Positions 49,271-61,418 of a stretch of 64,000 nt of DNA are shown here, one piece after another. Source of the DNA: Pipra filicauda (taxonomy: Eukaryota; Chordata; Aves; Passeriformes; Pipridae). The translations under genes and the position numbers were made by a program. Below the pieces are notes generated by a model, which worked only from the letters and a program-made list of their open reading frames with translations, searched no databases and was not told where the DNA came from. The number at the start of each line of letters is the position of its first letter. Positions within the stretch are counted from its first letter, which is position 1. The stretch spans positions 1,116,001 through 1,180,000 of the forward strand of contig NW_024104285.1 in the NCBI RefSeq assembly GCF_003945595.2, in the 5' to 3' direction.

Positions 49271-50739
49271 ACTGATAATATTGTGGTATTTTTTTTTCAG
49301 TAAAAATAACAAAATACCTACAGGAAACATTGTTCAAATAGAGTATTATTTGGGTAAACTTGTTTTATAAGAGACTATAATGTGGAGAATTTAAACATTT
49401 TTACATGTAGACCAAAGGCTTTTGTACTCAAAATTTTGTGGTTTCTCTGAATTGTTAATGCTCAGTTCTATTTAGTATTTTCCTTCTTTTGTTTTCATGC
49501 TATTTGATCAGAATCTCAGTTTTCTGAGCATCCGGAAAGACTTTCATTTTGAAAAGAAGCTGCTACCTGTAAAGATTGAGATAAAACACCTCAAAACGTG
49601 AACCCTGAAGATGCAGAAATCATAAAAGTAGAGGTGAATGTAGCTCTATAAAATGTTCTCTTAAGTGTGACATTTTGCTTGATCTGTGAATTTCATTTTC
49701 TGAAAGTCATCTGGTTGCTCAGGTTTAAGAGACATGACAATTCTGATGTGTCACTGGATGTCTTTGATACCGAAGAATAGCAAATGTAGTATAAAAATGC
49801 ACTTTCTACAAAAAAAAAAAGAAAAAAAAAGAAAGAGGGGCAGATGTCAGCCTCTTCTCCCGGATGAGAAATGAGGGAATACCTGAGTTTTCTCTCTCTT
49901 TCTGTTCACTGTGCCTTGTTGCCAATCAGGGGAGGCAAGGTTTGTCCTGTGCTTGGCTTTTAAACTGATTGTACAAACAGTTTGAGTAAGTTCTGTGTTG
50001 TACCCCTGTACCTGCCAGCTCAGCAAGGAAACCTGACCTTTTGTAAAAACACAATAATGATCTCCATAGTTGATTGTACAGTAACATAAAATAGTGTTTT
50101 AATTATTCTTGCTGTGATTCGATTGTCCTTTACATAGGATTTTGATTTCCCTCTGGATGCCTACATCTTTTCCAGTGGAATGGTGAAACATTTAAGCCTC
50201 TGGCCATAGTTAAAATACTCCCTATACATTTTGCAAAACAGTTTTTAGTCTCTATGGCATTATAATGATGCAAAATTTATTTTATCTCTAATAAATATAT
50301 TATTAATCCATCAATAACAAAGGATTAATGTATATCCTTTTCTTTAGCTTGCTGCCATTAGTGAAGTGGTAAGGGGTTTTTTTATTTTCTTTTATTTAGT
50401 TTCTTCCCTGCCTAGAACCATTTTCTGATTCAGTTTAACACTTACTCAATTTGTGCACTGTCCATCTCCTACCTTGAAGAGCAAGAGTCTTCCACTTAAT
50501 AAGAAATACTTATTGGCACATAGCTTTGTTTCATAAAGGGATTGTTTCCTTGAGAGAGTAATTGGTTTGGGATTTTTTTTTTTTGCTTACCAAAGAAGCT
50601 TATCAAGTCCTTTTACAGAATCCTTAATATTGTTGTTTTTCTTCCCTGAATGTGAATAAATGCGACAGTCAGTCTGGAGGAGAACCGATTACTAAGTTAT
50701 CTTTCTTTCTTGAAATATGAAAAACGTCTTTCACACTTT
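49271..50739. other. Non-coding AT-rich DNA
   Basis: Nothing recognised apart from the A/G low-complexity run at 49,810-49,836 and T-runs near 49,290 and 50,573-50,584. No open frame of note. Confidence 0.5.
49810..49836. repeat. A-rich (A9-11 G) low-complexity run
   Basis: Two A-runs separated by single G residues, followed by GAAAGAGGGG. Simple low-complexity DNA. Confidence 0.9.
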
Positions 50740-51170
50740 CACAAATTGTGAGTTGTAACTCGGTTTTCAGAAAAAGAATAGTCTATATTATTGAGTCCTG
50801 TAAACAAAATGATCCCTGTGACTGCAGACTGTGTTGGTTCAAAGGCAGGAAAGTCTCCTTGGCCCGTTAAAGAACAAGTCAGCCTAGAACAACATCTAAT
50901 AATGCAATAGAGTTAGAGGTCGAATTTGTTGGGCTTAGAGTGAGAAAATATTTTAAAGGCTGATGTGCTGATGGTCTGTCAATATTAGGACTAAAGTGGG
51001 AATCAGGTAGACAAATCTAGTGGGTATTTGTCTAATTAGCAGTGACCTGTATTAAAGCAGAGCTGCCTGAATTAAATTAGTTATTGCTCATCTGGTACTA
51101 GCTTTCTTTGTATCTGAGAATCTGGTAAACCTCAGCTAGGATGCTAATTCTATCCTTCTGTGTTTTCCTC
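50740..51170. promoter_or_regulatory. Candidate conserved non-coding block
   Basis: Balanced composition, no microsatellites, scattered CpGs (ACTCGG, GCCCGT, GTCGAA) and clustered AT-core sites such as GTCTAATTAGC near 51,031 and GAATTAAATTAG near 51,070. There is no open frame of note. The texture is like the block at 12,660. Alternative explanations are an unrecognised old repeat or chance. Confidence 0.3.
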
Positions 51171-54100
51171 TGAGGCACCTTTTCATTTAATAATGAGTTT
51201 CTTCATTGTTTTTAAATTTAGGACAGAGATCTCTTCTTTGGGGGGAAATATCTTTTAATTTCTGCACTGAAATATGTAAATACTACTTTTGAGGGAAAGC
51301 AGTAGGACAGGTGCATTAAGTAGAATCAGATCTGTTGCCTTCAAACATAAGAATAAAGTATTGAGTAGCAAGGTAGGATCTGAAAATTTAAGATCTCTGT
51401 TTTGGAGATCTGGGTGGGCAGCTCTGTAGAACTCAGACAATACACCTCCAAATGCACCAGAGCACTTCAGGAACATCACACCCAGTGCTGTACCCACACC
51501 CTGGGAGCTCCTCTGTTCTAATTACTATTTCATATGCAGAGCACACCCCTTGAAGCTGTTGTTCTTCTCACTCTTTGGGTTAATAACTCCCCTTTGTTTT
51601 AATAAAAATGATTCCACCTGAGTTTGCCTGGGGTTTCTGACCACCCGAAGTTTTAGGCTCAGCTTTGAGAAAAGTTGAAGTGCAAAGTGACTCTTGTTCA
51701 GGTGAACTCTGCCAAGATGCCTCGATAAACTGGTAAGGAAATTAATATACAAGGGTAGAAAGGATTACAGATAGAGATAGAAGGATTAGACTGTGCACTA
51801 GCAGCAAGACTTGCTGTAAAAATGTTGCTTCAGGCTTTTGTTTATTATTTGGAGAAATTCTATTTAAATGCAGATTAGATTTTCTACCTAGAAGTACAAC
51901 CTATTCTTTGTTTAGGAACTCTACAAAGAATGAATACAGAGTGTTTTTGTTTTCATTTCTTCATGAACTTTGACAGTCACGTTGCTTATCCTGTTATCTG
52001 GATTAGATATGCAAGCTCTGGATACAGGAGTTTTAGCAGTTTGTTTAGAGACCCGAGTTTAATTAATCAGTGTAAGATTACCAAATTGCCTTGGGATGAA
52101 AAACTGCGCCTGAGAAGTTGTAATTGGCTACTGACTAAACAGAAGGGCCCAGCTCTGCACGGGGTGTTTGGGAGAAAGGGAGGGAGGGTGAAGACAGGGG
52201 AAGGAAAGGCAAAGAAGAAGAAAGAATCAATAAATTAGACAAATAATTTTGTGACCTGAAATCTTTTCATTCTGTTTACAGCTCAGATTTTTGCGTTGCT
52301 GGACTTTCTGTGAACAATCATCTCTTGAAATAATACTTTGTTTTCTTTATAAAAAAAATGAAATTAAAATAATAGTTTAAGGGAAACATCCCAATCACTT
52401 TCCATGGGTTTATTTTTATTCCTCTATCCATTCTTCTTGCATCTTGTCACCACATCTACAACAGCCCTTGCTGATCTTCTCAAAATTATGATAACATGAT
52501 GTACATACCTAATGCAACTTTTTGTTAATCACCTCATATTTCTGTACAAAGAAACCCCACGTGCCACAATTAAAATGCTGATTTCAAGAGGGTTTTTTTC
52601 ATTTCACCTATTTCTTCCTCCCCAACATAATTTGTGATTTATTCAGCATGTTTTATGACAGAAGATTCACACAATTGGCATGAACTGACTCTGGGATTCA
52701 TGCACAGAAACAGTAGAATTGAAATATGTTTCAGGATTTGAGATTTTGACCCAATTTTAGAAAAGTATAAGAGTAGTTTGAATTCTTTGGATATAAAGAT
52801 GAGTCTTGTTTGTTTTGTCAAATGTATGAGACTGCAGCCAAACTTGGCTGATTGGAAATCAAGTATGTCCTCTGAGAAGATCTACTTCACTAGCCATTTA
52901 ATATGATCAGTAATTTTATATTGATCTTTTAGCATGGAAATAGCATGCTGTTGCAATGGATTTAATGTGGTGTTATTGTAATGGTGTACCATTTAGGAAG
53001 ATAATATTTTAGTATTACCAGGTTCATAAAAGCTTGTCCTTTGAGAACATAACAAAGATTTTTCCATGTGTTATCCAGCTTCGTTATGAAGTGGAAGAAA
53101 TAAAAAGATCAAGGGTTTGCTTAAAGGAGGTTGGTAAAACTTTTTGCCTCATAGTAGGTGTATTTTAAGTGCCCTGTGTTTTTTTTGCTCCTTTCTTTAT
53201 TTCTTTTTGATGGACAAGCTAAAGCAGCAATTAAAATGAAAAGAAAATGGTTCTTTGGGAGATTAAGAGCATTGGACTAATAATTTACAAGTAACATATT
53301 CTTAGGAGCTCACACCCTCAATTCAGGGTTCAGAACCATTTAAAAATCTGAATTTAAGCAAAACTTTTCTGTGCCTTCACTTCAGCAACCTAATCCATTT
53401 TTGGTAATATGATAAACTGTGCATAAAATCAGTCAGAAAAAAATATATCTGTGATGAACAATGCATGTCTGGTGGGTGACAGAAAATGGCATATATGTCT
53501 GAGAGGAAAGTAATGAATCACATGGTTAGCAGTGTATAAATGTGTCAAATTCTCATATCACACAGGGTCAGTGGACAGAATGAAAGACAATTATTAGAAC
53601 AGCTTATTTTCTTTTAATGTATCATTTCACAGTCACTTGTACTCTTAAAGTACATCAGATATTTATATTATTTTTCAAGACTTTCTTGTAACACTATTGA
53701 TTGACTGGAATACAGCAGCTGTTGGCTTTGATTTTAATATATACTTGAAACTATGTGCTCTGGCCATTTTTTAAAATTTGTTAATATTTTTTTTCATTTT
53801 TTGGCATATCTAGATGTAGTTGTTACCATTTCAGGCTGGTTGGCAGCACCAACAGAAGTTATGAGCTTTCACTTCAGTTGTGTTTAAGTTGTAAAGATTT
53901 TGTAACAGGTTTTTTTTTTGCTGGAGGAAGAGAGAAGCTTGCATTCAGGATGCTTACTGTGAGCCTGTATTTAAAAGTCTTTGGACAAATGGCCTTTCTA
54001 GTGGGTACTTAAATCTCAAATTAGAAAATGCAGTTCTCTGAACTGACCTCTGAGGTGACCAGCACATTGTTACTTGTGAAGATGGAACCTTGTAAAGAAA

Positions 54101-55620
54101 AGTCTGGTATTAAACCTGATACACCAGAACTCTTTTGGAGTGCACCTTGCTTTCCCCATTTCCATTTTTTTTCATGAAAGAACAGATAGTCATATATGGT
54201 TTTTTTTTCTACTTTTACTTGGAATACAAGAATATGAACTCTTATTCTTCCAACTGACATAAGTATAGGGGCTAAATGTAAAGCTCTCTTGCTATGAGTT
54301 CAACACCCCTTTCCCTCCCTCCTGCTATGTAGCTGTCCTGTCCTCAAATCCATTTACACACTCTGTTAGATAATTATGTTGATATAAGCTATACTAACAT
54401 GGAATGGCAAGCTCTAGCCTATTTTTATGTGCTCCTTAGTTCCTCTGTATCTGCAGGATAGTCTTTCTTGTGAAAAGGGATGCAAGCTTACCCAAGGAAA
54501 TTCAAGTAACATGGATGCTGCTATAAATGTAGTGGTAGTTCTGCCTGAGCTGACTTGGGTGTGACTAACTGAGCTGAGCACACTGTGCTGGCTGCAGGAC
54601 ACACCTCTGTGTTACTGGAGAGAACTGCACAGAGCCCTACTGAGTGAATTCTGAACTTGCTGTCATCTGTATGATAACAATTCGTAAGATTTACTTTTCC
54701 GCAGACGATGATTGTATTGGAACTAGGAAAGGAGAGAAGACTTCCTGCTATCAAAAGTGTTTCAAAGACTTTCTTCTGCACATGTCTTGTTCCCTTCTCT
54801 TCATTAGCTGTCTTTGTATTTGGCTCGTTCCCTAAGGAAATGTGTATTTATCTTCACTGCATAGAAACTGCAGCCTGTCTGTAGTGATTAGGGAGAAAAG
54901 GTTACAGTCCATGTCGGAAACATACAGGGAAAAAATATTAAAAATAAACCACTCATCAGCTAGAGATAATAACACGGTTGATGTGAGAAATACTGATGTA
55001 CGTGTCCATTTTTAATTGCATACAGTCCAATCTACTTTTATTTACATAAAAACTCCCAAGATTTTACAGTAGGAATAGTTGTAACTATAGTCTAGACTGT
55101 TTTACAAAAGAATTACCGAGAAGCATTTTGAGGAATTTCTAGAATTGTTTTTCCATGTAAAATTTTACGAAATCATTACATTTTATTATGTTACTGTTAA
55201 AGCTAAATTTTAAGGTATATATTTTGGAAAGTTTTGCTACCACAAGAAATCATCATATAATCCTGTGACTTTTTAATGGTTTATTAAAATAACACGCTCT
55301 TCATCTCAGGAGGACTATTCAAAGTGTATATATGGTTTTCTGATATTCTCTTTGGTTAGGTTGAGTAATAACAATGAAAGACAAATATGTGTCTATATTT
55401 TGTTGTACAGTTTGCAATGTGCAACACAGCTCTTTGATGGTAAGGGAAAACTGACTTTTTGGTTGTGTCCTTCAGGTTTCTTCAGGTGCCAAGGAAACAT
55501 TATCCACTACTCCAACAGATATGCTTTGAAAACTTAGTATAATATCCAGTGCTCAAGTGTTCAGAAATCTGGTTTAAGCTCTTTCAAGTTAGACACCCAA
55601 AAATAATGGAGACTACATAA
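51171..55620. other. Non-coding DNA, nothing firmly recognised
   Basis: Open frames are all about 100 codons or fewer, without homology. The segment at about 51,990-52,180 has unique-sequence texture with GTTTAATTAATCAG and some CpGs and may be a further conserved element, but the signal is weak. The remainder is AT-rich with T-runs near 53,911-53,919 and 54,201-54,208. Confidence 0.45.
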
Positions 55621-55712
55621 TTTTGCCCAGTTTCTTTATTCCTCAGTTTCCCAGATGCAAATGGCCTCAATAAAGCAAATAATGCAGGTGGATAATGATT
55701 GTGAAGCTTTTG
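55621..55712 (+). mobile_element. Probable MIR SINE fragment
   Basis: TTTTGCCCAGTTTCTT, then CCTCAGTTTCCCAGATGCAA, then ATGG, then GGATAATGATTGTGAAGCTT follows the order of the MIR core and post-core region (CTTGGGCAAGTTACTTAACC, CCTCAGTTTCCTCATCTGTAAAATGG, GGATAATAATAG, GTTGTGAGGATTAA). About 90 bases survive and the 5' tRNA-derived part is not recognisable. MIRs predate the amniote split and occur at low density in birds. A chance match is possible, but three ordered blocks support the call. Confidence 0.5.
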
Positions 55713-57029
55713 ATTGTGCCGTGAAAACAACAAATACACAAGGAAATGAATAAATCTACATTCAGCACAAGGTTTTGAAAGTATTAATTAAAAAGGTGTA
55801 TGGCCACATGCTGATTAGTGTAGATAAAGAGAAATATTGAATAACTACTAACTCTCTGAATTGGGCCCAAGGGTCCTATGAGAAAAATAGTATATGATAA
55901 TTTAATTAAAGTTTGCATCAAAACACATTTACACAAGGGAGCTGAATTAATATTGCGGAATTTGCACTTTCTAACTTTCCAGTGCTTCCCTGGGAAATGT
56001 TAACTCTTTTTTTAGTGCAGTGGTTCTTCTCTGGGACATCATGTACCTGTGTATACATATATGTATATACATGTACATGTTCTGATCAGAGACTTGGCAT
56101 GTTCACCTCACCGAGTTTCTTAGATTCAAAGCATTAATATAATAATTTCTTGAATCAGAAATAACAAATATTGATAGCAGTGCAGTTGGAAGCACAATTC
56201 AATTGGGTTCTGGAATATGACAGAAGAAAGGAGGGAAAGGGAGCTAGATGGATGTTTTGATTGAGTCAGCCAGATATTTACAAACACTTGAGCGCTGATG
56301 CTTACTATTATACCCATATTTAAGATCCTCTGTAAAATATATAGGCAGAGCCTGGTGAGTTTTGTATTTCTTGGGCAGGTCTGGAGTACTCACTGTCATT
56401 TTCCCCCCCCCTTCCCTGGAGAAATTTGGTTACTCAAGTCTTGAAGCTGCGTAATTACTCAGTGCAACAGGATGAGGAGCGGAGAAATGGCTCTGGTATG
56501 TACAGAACTAGAACACAAGTATGTGAAGTGATGGATAAATGGAGTAGCAGTCTGTTAGAGAAGGGACCTCATCCAGTATAAGCAGCTACTGGTATAGAGG
56601 AGGGGAACTTCTCCCTATGCTGCAGTTGGGGACAAAGCAATAACTGGGTGAAACAAAAATATTTAGAATATTGACTATAATGCGGTGATTAAATAAGTGA
56701 TTCCAGACTTTAAAATAAATCTCCACAACCCATATTACAATCACAGTGACACCAGATTCATGACAGCATCTCAGTGGTTTCCATTTCCACTGTGTAATGG
56801 ACTTACTTACAACTACAAACAAACAAAAAATTTCCATTGTAATAGCACCTGAAACATGTTATGAATGCTGTTATATCCAGCTGTTCCTAGAATTCAGATA
56901 ATTTGCAGATACATAGTAAGTGTGTACTTAGAGTAATAGATTACCTCAAATCTTCTATTATAAAAGGGATAATTAGAACAAAAATAAAAATAAAATAAAG
57001 TAGTGTCACATTATGCAGCATTGCAATGA
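55713..57029. other. Non-coding DNA
   Basis: About 55,855-56,010 has unique-sequence texture with an isolated CpG (TATTGCGGAATT) and ATTA cores, weakly suggestive of constraint. An alternating TATACATATATGTATA palindrome (56,052-56,067) lies in a short TATG microsatellite. A C9 run is at 56,403-56,411. Open frames are under 85 codons. Confidence 0.45.
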
Positions 57030-57700
57030 AGCCCTTGGCTGCATGGATCTGTTGATTAACAGTTTGTGACCCTCAGAGCATCAGTACCATTTCTGCACAG
57101 CTTTGAATGTCACTGTCACTCCTCGTGCTCCTGTGATGGTGTTCCTCATGTCTCCAGGCTCTGTGGTATGCAAATGATGCCGAGCAGAGCCTTAATGATT
57201 ATTTCTGCCTCAGGGCAGCACAGAGGGTGAGAGAAAGGACCTATGAGTGTGAAATTGAAAAAAAAAAAAGTCAGTGTCAGGAACCTCCATATTTGGGGAG
57301 TTACACTCGGGGGCTTTTTGTTTGTTTGTTTTTCCCTTGAGACTTTAATGTCCTTTTCTGCAGAAGTTCTGCAGTCATTACAGTTTCATCTCCCAGCATT
57401 CCAACAGCCCAGTTGGTGGGAGGCTTTTTCCCAGCCATGATAAATTATTCTCTGTCAGAATCCAAATCTGCCTTTTCAAGTCTGATCATTTGTGATGAAT
57501 TTATTCTGTTAACATGAGCTTGAATAGAAGCAATAGAGGATAATAAATTAACTTTGAGCATATTAATGGCATCTTCAGACTATAGACGAATTAAGGAATA
57601 AATAGATGAAATAGGTTCAATAACAAGCTGGTGAACACTTAGTCAGCAATTGACTGGTAGCTTTTCATTTCAGTCCTATTATATCCTATGGTTAATTAAA
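57030..57700. promoter_or_regulatory. Candidate conserved non-coding block with octamer site
   Basis: Mostly unique sequence of balanced composition containing an exact POU octamer ATGCAAAT at 57,168-57,175 and several AT-core sites (about 57,434-57,450 and 57,535-57,600). CpGs are retained at a few positions (CTCGTG, GCCGAG, ACTCGG, GACGAA). It is interrupted by an A-run near 57,258 and a (TTTG)n run at 57,315-57,333. Function is inferred from texture only. Confidence 0.28.
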
Positions 57701-58723
57701 AAACATAGAAAGATTTAAAGGAACTTTTTGGAATACAGACTAAGTGTGAACTCGTCCTACCATCCACAGTAACTGTAGAAAATATGGTTGTGAAATGTAC
57801 TTTGTTGAAGCTTCAGGAACACCAGCTTCCGAAATTCCTGTTTGGACCCTCTTAAAAAGAAATCTGTGTGCCAAACATGGTGAGAGCTTTCTATATGGCA
57901 TCTGCCAGAGGAGCACTTAACCCAGACTTAAAATATCCTTTCTGTAGAACTCAAGAAAAAAAATAAACATAAATGATGAGATTTTTTGGTTTTGCTCTTA
58001 TAAACTAGAAATTAGATTAGTTCATGAATCTTTATTCCTAGCAAGAATGGTTGTGATTTATTTGGTTACCTGTAATGTGTGCCTGCTATGGTCAGGCAAC
58101 CAGTTTGAAACTTAGACTTTGAAAAGAACTGTATGCTAAACTTCAGTGACTTTGTAAGAACTGTTTCTTAAATCTGTTTCTAAGGGATCCTCTGTCATAT
58201 GCAATATAAAAATGGTTGATTGAGGCTTATATAATAAAGGAAGTGATAAGTTGCTTGACAAATCTGAGTACTAGTTTTTAACCCCATTAAATAATATATG
58301 TTAGGCTTTTATTAGCCTAGGTATATTCATGCCAAAGCTTATCAAAGAGGAGCCAACGTTACTTTTTTGTGAAGACAGCTATGGTCTGTGAAATGTGTAA
58401 AAATACAAATATTAAGTAGGGCTGAGTCAAAACTTGACACCTACTCTCTGAAATTTGAAGTTCAACAAATATATATCTCTCTTCAGTATCCTTCATATAG
58501 ACACACATAGAGAGTGTGTGGTTATAGATAGAAGATATTTATATAATTAAGCTAATAAAAGCATACTTCAAAGATCAACTAATGTTTTTAATGCCATTTT
58601 AAAACATTTCTATCTTTGCAGTAATGAAGTTTAATTTCATGAACAACTGAATACCTCATGTAGTTTAACTTAAGACCCCCACAGTTTTATACTTGTTGTG
58701 CTCAAAATAATTTTTTAAAATAC

Positions 58724-58755
58724 AATAATAATAATAGTATTAATAATAATAATAA
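58724..58755. repeat. (AAT)n trinucleotide microsatellite, interrupted
   Basis: Runs of AAT units on both sides of a short AGTATT interruption. Confidence 0.92.
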
Positions 58756-58919
58756 ACACTATCATGTTTTCAAACATCATCATATTCTTCCTGGTTGCAG
58801 CCACAGAACCTTTTCTGACAGCTGTTGAAATGGCTGAAAAGATAATGTCAGCAGTTGCTTATTCCAGTTCTCTTGGGATCTTGCAGAATAATCCCAGCTA
58901 TCACTGTCCCCTAACAGTG

Positions 58920-58940
58920 TTTTGTTTTGTTTTGTTTTTT
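58920..58940. repeat. (TTTTG)n simple repeat
   Basis: Three TTTTG units followed by T6. Confidence 0.9.
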
Positions 58941-61391
58941 AATTATGTATCCTATAAGAAAATGTCCTGTAAAGAATTGTGTCAAATGTTGATCTGGCCT
59001 AAATTATTCCCATCATGTGTCAATTGTCCAAGTGCTGATAGAATCACCTGGTTTAGAGAAGAAAACTGTAAGTTTACTAGTGCTCCTAGCTAAAATTATT
59101 GTGGCTTTATGTTTTAATTAAAAATTACTTAGGAGAACATACATACATATATATATATTACTATCCTGTCAGAAAAACTCCTTGGTGCTAAAAACTTCTT
59201 AATAGTTGGAGAAGGCTCATGTGAGTGAGATGAGAAACTTCCAATCAAACAGCACGGCTTCAGTGGAGAAACTGGTAACAAAGGCATGTTTAAAGAGCTA
59301 ACAACTAAAAGTATTACCTCGTCAGAATGCTGCCAAAATTCCTGAAGGTGCAAGCAGTGCCTATGAAGGCCAATTAGGAAGTTGTAGCCATTGCAGTAAG
59401 CAGGTTTGAACTCACGGGGAAATGATGGAAACTCTAGTCAGGCACCCCTTTTTCTTCTCTCAAATGTCTGAGTGAGGCTCTGAGCTAATGTGCAAAGATT
59501 GCTCCAAATCACTTGGAGCCACAATCCGATACCTGACTGGAGCACAATGAAGTTTGGATTATGCTGTTTTAAATTATCACCCATTTGAAGTAGTTTTCTT
59601 TATAAAACAAGATTAAAATGACTGTAATTCAAAACATTTTACCTCAAATTGATGTGAAAATTGTAGTGTTCATATTATTTCCATTTTTCAATTTGACAAA
59701 ACATTTCACTCCACATATAAGTTTTTCTGTGTTGTCACTATGTCAAGAGTGAAAACATGAATTTTACTCTGTGTATTTTACTCTTTCCTGATGTGTCCTA
59801 TTTCTTAACACTTCTTATTTAAGTTTTTTAAAGCATGTCTTTATATAGGCTGTTATAGTACCTGGGGGAAATATAAACAGATTTAGGAGGTTTGCTTACA
59901 TCCTTTCTAGCCCACACAATAACAGTTTATAACTTCATAATGTTAAATTTGTTCTCTAGTCTCTCTACACGCCCAATGGTTAGATAAGTGCTGATAAAAA
60001 AGCAAAGCAAGGAAGAATTTGAAGTTCTAGCTTGATAGAGCTGAATCTCAGATTATGATGACTTTTATTTACATGAAATTTCCTTTCATTTGCCTTCATA
60101 ATAGAATTTTTTCTGCATAAATTTTCCTCAAGGTTTCATATGTCTGAATAGAATCATTTAGGGAAAAAAGAGTCTTTTCCTCAGAAGTTTATTTCATGGA
60201 CAGGCAGTTTTATCAGTAATTCTTTTTAAAAATCCAGTAAATTTTGAGTAAATTACTTGTGTTCCCTATGAATAAGGGTATTTGTTTCTTCTAACATTCT
60301 TGCAGAGTTCTTGAGGTAGCAAAGTGCAGAACAACACTGAAAAACACTGAAAATTTAAGTGTCTTGCAGAAGTCCCTGCCTAAATTATCACCAGTGAGAT
60401 TTACAGCTGTAAAGTTCCTGGCCTAAAAATACAATTACACTTATTTTTAAGTCATACTGTGTTCAACTATAAGTGCAACAGAATGCCAAATCTTATCACT
60501 TAAAGTAATAACAATACATATGTCAGCTATCAGACCCTCAAACTCTGGGAAAGAGCTGCTTTTGTGAGCTCAATCTGCAAAGGATAATTCATTCCTTACT
60601 AGGGGGTATGATTTCATGAGCTGAAAGCTTTAACTAGTACATATGTATAGGGTAGATTTAAAGTGATTATGGAAATGTCACCACAGGACAATGCATTATT
60701 AGTAGTCCCTCATATGTTGTATGCTGTCCCCTTATGTTTGCTGATAATTAAAAAGCAGATTGGGATGTCATGGTGAGAATGAGTGCAAAATGTCCCTTTT
60801 ATCATTTGCAATAAATATGAAATAGTGGTCTTGCTGTATCCTTCAGTGATTGTTCTATTTGCTTGGTGACAAATGACAACTTTCTCCTTGTAATGTGCCT
60901 GCAGGGTTAAATGACTTTATTATTATTAATGAGTCGTTGCTCCAACTGTCCAGAAAGAGAGGGAGTAGGAAGCATAAGAGATTTAGACCTAAGTAATTAC
61001 AAATGTAATTATTACCTTTCAAATTTCATTTTTACAGCAATCACAAGGTTGTTAATCAAACATGGCCCTTTCCATGTATTCACACTTTTTGGGGCCTTTG
61101 TCAAAGGGATGAGTAGCTGTGTGGTTCCACTGAGGGTAGCCTGTGGCAGATTGACAAAGTGGTCTTGACAGAAAACTGCTGTGAAAAATTGGATAAAAAA
61201 TGTTGTCTAGTCATCAAGGAGGCTGTGGTTGAGAGGGTTTTCCAAGAGAAAAACCTGCCTGAACTGCAACCATATGGAGGAGAGTGTCCTCTTGGGGAGG
61301 ACAAGAGGAGCAGGAGGGGAATCCTTTTGTCCTGTGGAGATATGAGATATTGAAGTTTTACTCCTCCGGTCTGTCCTTCCTCAAGGTTGTA

Positions 61392-61418
61392 GGTTGTCAT
61401 GAAGGGATCATGACAACC
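61392..61418. repeat. Perfect 11-bp inverted repeat, 5-base loop
   Basis: GGTTGTCATGA at 61,392-61,402 and TCATGACAACC at 61,408-61,418 are exact reverse complements around AGGGA. It is GC-balanced, unlike the AT palindromes elsewhere in the window. The right arm includes the TGACA half-site type bound by TALE homeodomain proteins. It could be a stem-loop in a transcript or a symmetric binding site; no poly-T tract follows, so it is not a terminator. Confidence 0.9.

Larger units (their letters stand above)
57701..61391. other. Non-coding AT-rich DNA
   Basis: Simple repeats only: (AAT)n at 58,724-58,755, (TTTTG)n at 58,920-58,940 and a CATA/TA run at 59,139-59,160. The 109-codon open frame at 58,764-59,093 and others have no recognisable family. 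The 128-codon minus-strand frame at 61,101-61,487 overlaps plus-strand frames and looks like chance. Confidence 0.5.

Noticed and set aside
56014..56040. CAGTGGTTCTTCTCTGGGAC as a hAT-type transposon terminus
   Set aside because: Only the first dozen bases resemble the known terminus; no matching inverted end or target duplication was found.
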